Source: Xenopus tropicalis
Taxonomy: Eukaryota; Chordata; Amphibia; Anura; Pipidae
DNA: 64,000 nt
Reading direction: 5' to 3'
Assembly (NCBI RefSeq): GCF_000004195.4
Contig: NC_030683.2
Coordinates: forward strand, 52,899,358 to 52,963,357
The notes below the pieces were generated by a model. That model was not told where the DNA came from, ran no database searches, and saw nothing but the letters and a program-made list of their open reading frames with translations. Shown piece by piece: positions 1-10,959 of the stretch. Each line of letters opens with the position of its first letter. The first letter of the stretch is position 1. The translations under genes and the position numbers were made by a program.

Positions 1-1250
1 TATAGCATTAAAAATGAAAATCATCAAACAAATGTTAAGAAAATGTTCATAAAGTGTTCTGACACAGTTGGGTGCATAACTCAGGATCAGCATACCTTAA
101 TTTCATGCAAACTGTTATTACAAGTTCCAAACCTGTTTCTGATTGTGCACAACTCCTGTGGTGTACCTGAGTAAGGTGACCCTATTGCCCTTGAAATATG
201 GTGCGTTACTGCTCTAGCATAACGCTCACAGTTTTGTGTACTTATTAAGTATAACATTGAGCCTACTAATGCTTTAAGAACTTAGTGGTCCTCTACCCAA
301 GAACATTGTTGGTAAATGTAATTTCTATTGAAAACAATTTGTCTCCTTTTAATTCCCTCCTCATTTCCAAGACTCCGGTTCCTACAATGCCTTGCACATT
401 CTGTTTTAACACACCTACAAAAAAAGAAAATAGCATTCCCACAATATTGTCATTATCAATGAAGATGGGAATTCTGATAAGTTATTTCTATAGCCTGGGA
501 AACTGAGAAAGCAACAGCAAAGAACAGACAAAATTGTGCATTCAGATTTGTGTGAAAAATATTATATATGACTGTGTTTACTGGCCCATGCACTTTTAAC
601 ATTAGAAAAATACAGGTTATTATGTTGCACTGCGGAGACTGGTAGAATACTCTTAATAGCATGCTTCTGTTGAGCTATTACTTAAAGGACATGTAAACCC
701 CACAGAAAAAAAATGTATCCAGCAAACGGCCTCTTCTATCAATACCCGCCACTCTGGCTGTCCAGAAGTTAATAGTAAGGCTGCAGCATCCCCTTAATCA
801 CTTGGATTTCCTACTCCTCCTCTAACCTACTCTGCCCTTTCCCTCAGGAATCTACCTTAAGCTGTTGGCCCCTGAGCATGCTCAGTTTTTCTCAGCTCAG
901 ATTACTAAACACACCCTCCAGTCTAGCAGCCAATGAAGAGATGGCATTGCTGGTTCCTATAGAAGCTCAGCTCTACCTGTCTGCTGCTATTTTTTTCTCC
1001 TAACCTCCTCTCCTGAGCTTAGTTTAATCATTACAGTGCTCAAACAAAGCAGAATTGTATCAGACAATTCTGCCTGTGTGAGCCTGCATTCTTGAGTAAC
1101 ATTTGTGATCACCATCAAAGTTTTGGGGGGTGCAACCTCCCTTCGTCAGGTTGGTTGATCTATGCCATTGTAAACAGTATGCTTAATTAAATGGCATTGT
1201 TACTTCTGTCAATCCTGTACTTGTGACAATTATGAATTCAAGTATGGATG
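1..1250. other. timm23 intron sequence (left part), no gene seen
   Basis: AT-rich, presumed intronic because the next timm23 exon (2595) starts in mid-codon. A GC-richer stretch at about 680-1050 looks like old transposon sequence (TTAAAGGACATGTAAACC at 682, also at 1825). No exon with Tim23 N-terminal sequence was found here. Confidence 0.4.
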
Positions 1251-1452
1251 CCAGAATTAGTCAGCTGTCCAGTGTATTTCAATGACTGTGATAGCGTTAC
1301 ACTTCTGGAAGAAAAAAACACTGCTTTTCTTGCTAAGTGTCAATGTCATTGTTCTAGTGACCTGTCACTGGCTTTGGGCAGTATTAGGCTTCTTAGAGAG
1401 TGTGCCCAAAATTAGGTTTGGCTCTTGGGTGCTAGTCTGGAAGCACACACTT
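1251..1452 (+). ncRNA. H/ACA snoRNA-like gene, U19/SNORA74-type, copy 1 in timm23 intron
   Basis: This is the first of four related ~200-nt sequences, all on the + strand inside timm23 introns. Its ends pair: CCAGAA at 1251 with TTCTGG closing the first hairpin near 1303-1308. An H box of form ANANNA (AGAAAA, 1310-1315) follows. The RNA closes with ACA at 1447-1449 plus three bases, the H/ACA 3' rule. The core GTCAGCTGTCC and the GTTACAC before the hinge are shared by all copies. The family call rests on recall of the long (~200 nt) U19/SNORA74 RNA, which guides pseudouridylation in large-subunit rRNA. A T run directly after the 3' end is intronic. The weaker first stem and A-rich hinge could mean this copy is decaying. 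Confidence 0.65.
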
Positions 1453-2594
1453 TTTTTTTTTTTTTTTTTTCAATGCAGCAAAATAGTGATGTTTTAGTGA
1501 ATTATTGTAAGATAGTTCTGTTTTAGTAAATCTGACACCATTGTATAGATTTGTTGCATATGTGTTGTGACATGGTTTTTTTGTTTGTTTCTCCCGGCAC
1601 ACAGTGGCTAAATCCAAAGGGAAGCATGTCTTTAGGGCTCACCAAAAACTTAAAATAAAAATAAACCATGCAATTAGGCAGCTTGCAAACATCACTATTA
1701 AACTGTTTATTATGAGATGACCAATATAAGTACAGCAACCAAAATAGAAAATAAACCACATGGTAAATAGGCAACCAGTATTCCTCAAAATTGAATACCC
1801 AAGAAGCATAATGGAAGCATAATTAAAGGACATGTAAACCGTTGATTTTTCTACAATGTATATGAGTTGAGCACATCTCCCCCACCCAAACCACACCATT
1901 AGTATTGCTTATATCACCAGCAATATCACATTTTCCTAAACAAATGGCATCTTTCATGTGGCAGCCATTTTCCTTCTCACACATTTACATTTGCAAACGG
2001 CACATGTGCTCTGTAAAGTTCATGCAATCAAGATTACAGGCTTAGAGGCAGAACTTACTTTGATAAAAAGTTATGCTTGAATTGTGCCCTGTAATGGTTA
2101 AACTGAGCTGATGACAAGAGGTCAGGAGAAAAAAAACATGTTTCTCCAGCAGAGTGCACAGCTAGAGCATAGTTTCTATGAAAACCAGCAGTGCCGTCTT
2201 CTCTGGCTGCTGGACTGGAGGATGTGTTGGCTAACTGAGCATGCACTGTTCCTCTAAACTCAGGTTAACAAAGAGTCAGTTAATTCCTATGGGAGGGGGC
2301 CAAGTGGATTGGAGGAGGAGATGGAATTCCAATTGTTTAAGGGAATGCTGCAGCCTTAATATTGACCTTTAATCAACAAGCATGGCAGTTATTTAAATAT
2401 TTCACTGATTAAATGTTTATTGTGCAGGTTTTACATGTACTCTGTTTCAGATTAAGACTGTATTATACAAAGGGGTATGACTTGTTTTTAAGTGATGTTT
2501 ATATTATGTATTTTATCAGTTTGGTTTTGAAAGTGATTCATTATAAAAGTTAATTAAACCTACATTTTATGCCATCTAAATGCTTTTTATTTAG
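1453..2594. repeat. Intronic repeat remnant in timm23
   Basis: Starts with a T run (1451-1470). From 1825 an AAAGGACATGTAAACC terminus and following sequence resemble one end of a TTAA-type element. The remainder to 2360 contains GAGCATGC and purine-rich repeat sequence. No coding potential beyond short shadow ORFs. Confidence 0.35.
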
Positions 2595-5500
2595 GAGCAG
2601 CATTTGGAGCAGTGAATGGTTTGAGGCTTGGATTTAAAGAAACCCAGAACATGGCCTGGTCCAAACCCAAAAATGTTCAGTAAGTGAGGCAATTCATTCC
2701 ACATTTAAAGATAAGTCCACAGTCTAGTTTAGGAATTTATTGAACTTCATTAGTACGATCAACATTTTTACAAACTGCATGACTTGCAGTAATTTTCAGT
2801 TAGATTAGTATTAATGTCTTCAGTTTATAGATAATTAGATTTTTTGTCATAGTGAGGTTAAACATACATAGAAACAAAGTAATTTAGGTTGAAAAAAGAC
2901 AAATGTCCATCAAGTTCAACCACAGTGCCTATATGTAACCTGCCTAACTGCCAGTTGATCCAGAGGAAGGCAAAAAAAAACCCCTCTGAAGCCTCTCTAA
3001 TTTGCCAAACAAATCTTATTGGATTAATGCTGCTGTTAACAAAGTCATTTTACACATACTTATTTAGTAGTTCCCAGCAGTTGTCAGCTGTCTGGCACTT
3101 ATCCATGCCTGTTATGGTGTTACACTGCTGGTAGATAAAGTCACTGCCCCTTATGCCAAGTGCCACTGTTACTGTTCTGGTTACATGTCACTTGCATTGG
3201 GCAGTGCCAGGCTTCCTCGAGAGTGCGCTGAACATTGGTTTTAAATGTTAGTGCTAGTCTGGAAGCACACATGTATTTAAAAAAAAAAAACTAAATATGA
3301 GGGCAGAGATCATTGTGTTCATGGGTCATTTTTTATTGCTATATTTGTACCGGTTTTAAACTTGCTAATCAGCATTTTTCCCCCCTTTCCATAGGATTTT
3401 AAATATGGTTACAAGGCAGGGTGCGCTATGGGCTAACACCTTGGGTTCTTTAGGTAAGTGAACTAAAAAAAAAAGTTTTCCTCCCAGCAGTAGTCAGCTG
3501 TACAGTGCTTACCAGTGACTGTAATAGTGTTACACTGCTGGCAGATAAAGATATAGCCATTATATTCTAGATGCCCATGGCACCGTTCTGGTTTCATGTG
3601 ACTCTAGTGTCTGGTTATGTTTTGCTCCCTTGAGAGTGCGCCTTGATCTTACTTTGACCATTAGGTGCTAGATTGGAAGCAAACAACTTAATTTTTGTTT
3701 TTAGTAGCAGCTTTCCCTGTAAGCAACAGGCAAATCCCATTCTAAGATTTGTGGTTTTGCCACAAATGTTGCCTGATCCAGAAGGACTATATAGAATAAA
3801 TATGTAGGGATGCACTGAATCCAGGACTCCGTTTGGGATTCGGCTGAATTCAAGCATTTTTCAGCAGAGTTCAGTCGAATCCAAGTGCCTGGCCAAATCA
3901 AATTCAAACCCTAAATATTACATGGCTTCAGTCACACATTTTGGTTGAGCTTTCCACACATCTCTGTATGTAAGTATGTAAGTGATTTTGTTTTATTGCT
4001 TCATCAAACTGCAGTGATGGGGGTATATAAAATATTGAAGGAAATATTGGTTACAATTCCCAATGCATTTCATGGATCTTATGCTTACATGTTTTGTTGA
4101 AATGTAGTTATTTGTATTGTAAAAAATTTTTTGTTCTTCTGTCCCCCCGCAGCATTACTATACAGTGCCTTTGGGGTTATTATAGAAAAGACGCGAGGAG
4201 CAGAGGATGATCTCAACACTATTGCTGCTGGCACAATGACTGGGATGCTCTACAAATCTACAGGTGTTTCTTTCTAAATGTAGCCATAGCATTTGTGTTA
4301 TTCCTATTTTAGAAGAAAGTGATTGGTTAACAGGGATCTGTCCATAGTGTGAATGTAACAGACCTCAGATTGTAATCTTTATTGGGGCAGGCAGCAGGTC
4401 TGCCCCAGGAAGACACTACCACTTTTTCTTGTACCATTGTAAATTGATGGATTCTGAGGCCTGTAGTCCCCTATACTTCCCACTGTCAACAGTGAATAGA
4501 TTCTGTAGAATGCAGAGGGACTTTAGGTATGAGAATCTATCACTTCACAATGGAACAAGATGAGGCAGGGGTTGCATTACACTTTGAGTCTAAGAGGTAA
4601 AAAAAAAATGGCAGTTAAAATAGAATTATGCTCCTTTTACACATAAGCCCAATTAAATGACCTCATGGCAAAAAGTGATTTTTTTTCCTTTAATTGTGTC
4701 CTCTGCTATTTTTTGCCTTGCAATGCTATACTGACTTTATAGATTGGTGTCAATTTTACCTACCGCTACTTCTAAGGTGAAATAGAGACTACTGTGGCAT
4801 ACCTTACCAAGCCATGAGCTTAAAGGGATTGTCTTTTTATATCTAAATTACACTGTTTACATAGCAAATAATTCACTCTACCATTTAAAATTTTGTTCCT
4901 CAACCAAAAAATTTAATATTTTTTTTTTTTTTTTTAGTTCTAATATTGGTGTGTAGGCAGCCATCTCCTTGCATGAGCTTTCAGAAGTAGCCAGCACTAC
5001 ACGTTAGAACTGCTTTCAGTTAAGTTATTAACTGATGTGTTTTGAAAAAAACACATTTTCCCATGGCAGTATTCCTTTAAAGAAGGAAAGGTAAAAACTA
5101 AGTAAGCTTTATCAGAAAGGTCTATGTAAATACAGCCATAAGCACTCACAGAAACGCTGCAGAGTCCTCTAGCAAAAGATACACAGGATTTCTTGTCGCC
5201 TTTTTTTGTAAAAATGTTCTTTTCGGTATCAGACTTCCTCTCTGACATATCCTTCTTTCCCGGAGTCTGCACAGCTCTCTCCCTCTCCCCCCTCCAATAA
5301 GATTTCATAAGAACTCACTCCCCCTCCCATCAGAATGTGTGATCTGAGCTACCAGTAGCCAGACCTTCAAAACAGAAGCTACTGAACTGGCTAAAATGGC
5401 AGCTGCTATCTTAAGCAAACAAAGGGAGCTTCTAGGGGCTGTTTACTCGGGCATGGTAAAGCTTTAAAGGAGACATATCCTATAAAAATTATGAATGTAC

Positions 5501-8245
5501 CAGTGAATTATACTCCTCTAGATATAGAAGGATTGTACTTAAAAAGTTGTGTTTCTGACTGATTTATTGAGAAATTCCACAAAAACCCCACTAGCCCCGC
5601 CCATCTGTTCCACTTCCTGCTGGCTGAATTCTCTGGATGAGCTGGGGAGCCGGCGGCCCTCCGTACCCTGCACTGTGGGATAGGAACCAATCAGCAGCTA
5701 GGCTGACCTGATAGGGACCTGAAGCCTGTCTGTGCTTGTGTGAGTGCAGAGCTGTGATTGGCTCTCCCCCTCCTACTGTGCTTCTGGCAGGGACCGTTAG
5801 GACACGCCCACTCTTCATTTCAAACTCGGACAGAGAAGTGATACGATCTATAGGGAGCTCCAATAAAGGGGCCATTGTTACAGAGAGGATTAATTTTTAG
5901 CCCAAAGTGAAACCAGCACCGTATATTATTCATAATTGCCTACAAAATTAGGGTTTTCCCATTTATCCTATATGTCTACTTTAAGGCTTAATCTCTCAGA
6001 AAAAGCCTTCATTCCTAGGGTCCTGAGTCTGTGCAGCTCTCTCCCTTCTGCTCCCCCTCCCATAAGAATTTACTCCTCATCCCATCAGAATGTGTGATGT
6101 GAGCTACCAGTAGCTAGACTTTCAGAACAGAAGCCACTGAGCCCAAGCTAAAATGGCAGCTGCTATTTTAAACTGAGGGAGCTTCTAGGGCTGTTTACTC
6201 AGGTATGGTAAAGCTTTCTACAGAATAAATAGTGTTCTAGCTTGCTCTATTGTGGCTAATCTATTGGCAGTAAAATGCCAAAATGCATTTCCTTCTCCTT
6301 AAAAGGAACACTAACATAAAAATATTTAAAATTAAAGTCACAAAACATCTCTAACATTAGGTCTATCCTTTCCCCCCTTGCCTTTTTTAAATGCTTCATG
6401 TAGAATTTTAGTGCCAAACTGCTCCATAGCAGCACAGCGAAAAGGCAACGGGTGCTTGAATTCCTGTGTGCACTGACCCGGAAGTTGTCTTCGTGTCGGA
6501 GGACCTTCGGCACTTAAGCTTTTTATCAGCTTATGTAGTTTAAATTTATGATCACAATATTACCCCCCAAACTGTCTGAAGAAATAGAAACATAAATTTA
6601 AACTGCATATGCTAATTAAAAGCTTAAGTGCCGAAGGTCCTACGATGCAGAAGACAACTTCCGGGTCAGTGCACACAGGAATTCAAGCACCCGTCGCCTT
6701 TTTGTCGCCTTTTTGCCGTGCTGCTATGGAGCAGTTCGTCACTAAAATTCTATATGAAGCATTTAAAAAAGGCAAGGGGGGAAAGGCTAGACCTAATATT
6801 AGAGATGTTTTGTGATTTATAAGGTATTTAAATATTTTTGTTACTGTTCCTTTAAGCATTATCCGTTTCCAGTGGTAGTCAGCTATCCAGTGCTTGTTTG
6901 TGCATGAGATTGTGTTACACCACTGGAAGAGAAAAGCACTGCTGTAGCCATTGCAGTTTCTGTACTGGTGCTGTAATGCGTGTCAGTAGTGCTGTCCTTC
7001 CTGAAAGGGCCTTAACCTGCAAACGTGGTTTTCTGGCACTAGTCTGGATCTACACATGTCACTAAAAACTAGTGTCGTCTTGTCTGTTTTATTTGGTGTT
7101 ACAATAGTTACAACTCTATTAGAACAGCAGAGAGGCCAGACACATTTTATGTTTTAAATAACAAGGTAAACTGCTTTCAACTTTTAATCAGAAAGCCAAC
7201 ACTTTGGAAAATGTGCTGCACAGCCTTGACTTTTGGAGAATTGTGAGATAGAAAAATATACACCAGCTCAGCTATATCCTTACTTTATCAGTTGATGGCA
7301 CAGGGGACTCACTGAGCCTTTTGATAACAGAAAGGGAGGTGCCTTAAAGGGATGTAACTAGGCTATACCAATCTAAACTGAAGCTGATCTCATTCTTCTT
7401 AGCAACTTATTTAAAGCAGTGGTTTGGAGGAACAAAAAGGTTAAAAACTACACAAGGTCACACATTTGTGACTTTGCCAAACAAGCAGATCTTATACATA
7501 CTTTCACTTTAGGTGGCTTTAATGCTATATCAAGTAAGTAAGTTACCTTTTGAGTTTATATCGCATATGCCTACTAAGGAGAGAAAATGTCACCTTTATT
7601 AACCCATAGCCTAAGATTACTGTAGCAAATGTGTTCTGACATTTAAAAAAATTAAAAATACAATTTTAACAAGTTACATTTTTTACAGCCTTGGGTTTTA
7701 TAAGAGTCCTTGGAAAGCAAGGATTTATTTTTGTTTTAAAAAAAAAAAAAAAACCTATAAAAATCATGACATTGTATAAAACATGTCAATATGCCATACA
7801 AATGAATGGGAAAGGTATTGTCACCATCTATATTGAATTTGTGTACCAGTTTTTTTTTTCCCTGTAATTTTGTGGCATTTCCCCATTAGAGTTAATTGTG
7901 TGGATAAATCATTGAACTGTTGTGAATTGTCCTTTTGAATGGGCTGGACACACTTCAGAATATTTATTTACATGCTGTTAGGTAGCATTGATCTGGACTG
8001 CTGTATAATATGCCATGGTATATTGGGGCAAGTTTCAGAATTCATATGTAAATCTGAGGGTTAATGTTTTAGGGTATTGAAAAAAATTTGATGTTTTAAA
8101 GATCTCTAATGACTTGTTTCTATCTACAGGCGGTTTGCGTGGTGTGGCTCGTGGTGGACTTGCTGGTTTGGCTCTCACAAGTGCCTTTGCTCTTTATAAT
8201 AACTGGGAGCACATCAAAGGCTCATCATCACGGCTGTCGTTATAA
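2595..8245 (+). CDS. timm23: Mitochondrial import inner membrane translocase subunit Tim23, 3' four coding exons (5' part outside window)
   Basis: Tim23 is the channel-forming core of the TIM23 complex, which moves presequence proteins across or into the mitochondrial inner membrane. Four exons join in frame: 2595-2679, 3395-3453, 4153-4263 and 8130-8245, with AG acceptors and GT donors at each junction. They encode about 121 residues up to a TAA at 8243-8245. Readable blocks include FGAVNGLRLGFKETQNMAWS, TRQGALWANTLGSL, EKTRGAEDDLNT and YNNWEHIKGS. These match the C-terminal Tim17/22/23 domain with its later membrane helices. The vertebrate protein is about 209 residues, so roughly the first 85 lie in exons left of the window. 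The first exon here starts in phase 1. The C-terminus ends SSSRLSL. The introns carry four H/ACA-type RNA genes, which makes this a likely snoRNA host gene. No frameshift or internal stop was seen. The main uncertainty is only the unseen 5' end. Confidence 0.95.
2850..3010 (-). repeat. CR1-type LINE 3' end fragment
   Basis: The stretch with TTGAAAAAAGACAAATGTCC and CCCTCTGAAGCCTCT is the reverse complement of the 3' tail seen after the CR1 ORF at 30620-30815. It is a 5'-truncated copy on the - strand in a timm23 intron. Confidence 0.6.
3074..3274 (+). ncRNA. H/ACA snoRNA-like gene, U19/SNORA74-type, copy 2 in timm23 intron
   Basis: This copy lies in the 715-nt intron between timm23 exons 2595-2679 and 3395-3453, ending 120 nt before the acceptor. 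That placement is normal for intron-processed H/ACA RNAs. The first hairpin is closed by CCAGCAG (3074-3080) pairing with CTGCTGG just before the hinge. The H box is AGATAA (3133-3138). The 3' box is ACA (3269-3271) followed by exactly three bases, TGT. The conserved strings GTCAGCTG, GTGTTACAC and GCTAGTCTGGAAGCACACA are present. All box elements are intact, so this looks functional. Function would be rRNA or snRNA pseudouridylation guiding; the target was not derived here. Confidence 0.75.
3484..3688 (+). ncRNA. H/ACA snoRNA-like gene, U19/SNORA74-type, copy 3 in timm23 intron
   Basis: This copy lies in the 699-nt intron between exons 3395-3453 and 4153-4263 and starts only 31 nt after the donor, closer to the 5' splice site than usual. 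CCAGCAG at 3484 pairs with CTGCTGG before the hinge. The H box is AGATAA (3543-3548). The 3' end differs from its sisters: GGAAGCAAACAACT, with ACA at 3683-3685 and three bases (ACT) after it. The second-hairpin interior differs more from copy 2 than the first hairpin does. Box elements are complete, so a working RNA is plausible. Confidence 0.7.
4820..5080. mobile_element. TTAA-flanked inverted-repeat element, 'GACAGTATT' family
   Basis: Bounded by TTAA at 4820-4823 and 5077-5080. The right end CCCATGGCAGTATTCC matches the termini of 47131-47756. Internal sequence TTTACATAGCAAATAATTC is shared with 47185 and, inverted, with 53660. It directly abuts the next TTAA element, sharing one TTAA. 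Confidence 0.55.
5077..6302. mobile_element. TTAA-flanked element (Kolobok/T2-like) with an internal duplication and a nested element
   Basis: Begins TTAAAGAAGGAAAGGTAAAA and ends TTTCCTTCTCCTTAA, the terminal pattern of TTAA-target (piggyBac/Kolobok-like) elements common in Xenopus. Parts of it recur at 28700-28800 and inverted at 40584-41043. A ~210-bp block (about 5252-5465) is repeated directly at about 6010-6218 on the other side of the nested element. Confidence 0.6.
5464..5984. mobile_element. Nested TTAA-flanked inverted-repeat element
   Basis: Left end TTAAAGGAGACATATCCTAT and right end ATCCTATATGTCTACTTTAA are inverted repeats with TTAA at both borders. The interior is GC-richer (5580-5830). 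It sits between two copies of the same host-element block. Confidence 0.65.
6299..6855. mobile_element. Long inverted-repeat (foldback) element
   Basis: Two arms of about 230 bp (6299-6520 and 6615-6855) are near reverse complements around a ~90-bp AT-rich centre. Matching blocks include GACAACTTCCGGGTCAGTG (right) with its complement at 6476-6494, and CAAGGGGGGAAAGG with its complement. TTAA lies at both ends. No transposase. The short ORFs inside are products of the palindrome. Confidence 0.75.
6869..7059 (+). ncRNA. H/ACA snoRNA-like gene, U19/SNORA74-type, copy 4 in timm23 intron
   Basis: This copy lies in the long last intron (4264-8129). The first hairpin is closed by CCAGTGG (6869-6875) with CCACTGG ending at 6926. 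The H box is AGAGAA (6928-6933). The 3' box is ACA (7054-7056) followed by TGT. The opening GTGGTAGTCAGCTATCCAG and the end CTAGTCTGGATCTACACATG are the parts I find most similar to the U19/SNORA74 RNAs of mammals. At 191 nt it is the shortest of the four. It sits 14 nt downstream of the 3' end of a TTAA-type inverted-repeat element (6299-6855). Confidence 0.75.
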
Positions 8246-8480
8246 GTAAAACTTTCTGGACTGCAAAAAGATCTGTAATCATTCTTGTGAATTCCCTTTT
8301 ACTCTCTGTATATAGTACCCTTGTGCTTCAGGTTCCACGAGCTGAGACCGTTCATTTTTTAAAGGAACAGTGAGCTAACTGATCCATTGGGACACGACTT
8401 TCAAAGATACTGTGGTCACGGCCCTTCGTATGCAGAGCCCTCCTCGTGTCATAAATAAAATATTTATGTGTACATTTTCA
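8246..8480 (+). other. timm23: timm23 3'UTR with poly(A) signal
   Basis: A short 3'UTR follows the stop codon. A canonical AATAAA lies at 8454-8459, and a T-rich and TG-containing stretch follows (8466-8500), as expected for a cleavage region. The exact cleavage site is inferred to lie near 8475-8485. Confidence 0.7.
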
Positions 8481-8499
8481 ATTATTTAAATACTTGTGT

Positions 8500-10940
8500 T
8501 TCATTGCCAGTCTTGTTGCACTTTTAGTTTAATGACATAATGCTATGTTTAAGGTCAGCCTTCAGTATCTGATATGAATGAAGATATTTTAGCTGTTTTA
8601 AAAAAATATATGTGCTGTAAGAGTGATGTACAAGTGCACATATCTATGAAGTTTAATTTTCACCTCCTGAATGTGAATTTAAATTGCACAGACTTAACAA
8701 TTGTTAGCTCTTGCATGTGCTGTGTGTTAGCAGGCAAGAGTTGTACTGACACTCTTGCAAAGTAATACCTAACTATGAGACTGAAATTTAAAATTGCTTC
8801 ACATGCTTGAATTCAATCCAGTTTAAGCAGATTGATGAGTAAATTTACTTTTGTATTTTTTTTTTAAAAAGGAAAAAAAAGTGTATTCCTTTTAGAAAGT
8901 CATATCTTATAAAAGGTATTTGCCCATAGATATTAACTGTATCTTAATTTGTCTGTCAGGGAACACATGAATATCAACTGATGGTATACTGATTAATCTA
9001 TCATTATGGGCATTAAGTGGCATTAGAGATGTTAAAATTTTATTGTGCAGTTTATCAATGGATTAGTGGTTTCTATTCAGAAAAGCTTTTCTCTGTACTG
9101 TAAAATACAGTTCTAATTCTGTTAATTTAATTATGGTTTTGTTAATTTTATATAAATGTGTCAGATATGAGTTATATATTTGTTCAGCAGTGCAAATTAC
9201 ATTTACTTTGAAAACTTCATAAATATTAGTTTGGGGCCAAATAAAGGTCTCGTGCAGACCCGTAATTGCTTTGCAATTTAATTATATGCAGCCACTTGTA
9301 AGGATAATCAAAGATCACTTCTGTTGGCTTCCATTATAGTTCTATGCAATATTAGAGCTGGTGGCTATGGGAAGTTCTTTCTAGTTATCCAAAGGGCTAA
9401 TGGAGTAGTAGCTTTGGTAGGCAAAAGTACGCGAGTAGGAATTAGTGTGAACAGGTATTCATCTGTGAAGAGATAATTGAAATAAAAGAAAAATCATGGA
9501 AAAAGCATAATACAATTGAGAAGAGGATAAATATTACAAGGTTTTCCCCAAACAGTTTCTGTTGTGGGGAGGAGTTCATATACATCTAATTCACATTGGG
9601 CCTTAAAGCCTGCCTCAACTTTACCCACCCTAAAAAAAAAAAAAAAAAATATGAAGCTAGCAGGTAGGTCTGTGTAAGTACAGTACATGGATGCCGTTCC
9701 ACTGCCCTCTGTAAAAGTATTTTATTAAGGCTGGGGAGGCTTTGAGACACTGTTCATCAGAGAGGTGGGAGCAGAGACCTAGGTGCTTTACAGTAAAACA
9801 TGAAAATATAATAAAGGAAGTACAAAAGGGTTGTGTAAAGTTAGAAGATAACTGGGAAGGGCACAACTGAAATGAGAAGGTGCATTTTTACTCTTAGAAA
9901 AGCTTTGCAATGTTAGGGGAAAAACAAAAGTGAGAGGGATCATTGCTTGTCATTTCATATTGACTGTGTTACTCTTCAGTTGTAATTCTAAAATGTACCA
10001 GTCTGTAAAATGTGGTGCTCCTGTGCTTATCTATTATCATCATGTATACAGTATCATGATATTCTGCTGGGCTTTACAGAGATAAGATATCAGTCACATC
10101 AATTACCTGCCCCACTGGAGCTAAGGTACCTAATAAGTCATTTTCAGCAGGAGCCAGTTAACCTCCCCATAAGTGCCTAGAAGAAACCCACGTGGACAAT
10201 ATAAAAATGTCTTGCAAATTGTTCCTAAGCCTGAATTGAACTCAAGTGCTGCAAGGCAAACATGCATCCACTGCAACTGTAATCTCATTTGCACTGATAA
10301 CTTGCGTGATAGTTTTCATCTATTAACCAAGGTACTGGTATCTCCTGCTAATCATACAATATAGTTAATAACAAATATTTCCTATTCCAGGATTTTTATT
10401 GGACTAACTAGGTATTTAGCAAATCTAGGACTGAATTCTAAAGATGGCCATGCATAGCGAATAAAAGCTGCACACTCAGTCTGGAGGGTAGTGATGTGTG
10501 GGTCAGAAAAAGAAAACAAAACCCACAACTGAACCTAATCCATAAAATGTTGCAATTCTAGGACCCAGAAACGCTTCTTTCAGGTGCAGAGAAATTGTAT
10601 TTTCCCAGTCTGACCAGCACCCAACCCTGCAAATTTCAACCCTAACCAAAGGGTGAACCCCTACATCACTACTAGAGGGGACAACTTTCCATTAAAATCA
10701 ATTTCTGACAAAGAAGCTGTAAAGATTTTGATGCAATTGACCCCATGTTTGAATTGTCTGGGGCAGGCAGTCTGTGTACAAACTTACAGGGGTCGCACCA
10801 CTTTCCTTTTGGCTACTCTGCCATTTATGAAAAAGGTTGGTTCGATAAGTGATCCAAGAGATTTGGGGGAATATAAGGGGATCCCAGAACTGCTAAATAA
10901 CCTACACTTTTCCAGCAATATAACTGATTTTGTAACTTGA
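8500..10940. other. Intergenic gap between timm23 and ncoa4
   Basis: AT-rich sequence between two convergent genes. Only short chance ORFs and an A-run (9632-9648) are visible. I see no gene, RNA or intact mobile element. Confidence 0.5.
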
Positions 10941-10959
10941 AAATGAAAAACACCAGACA

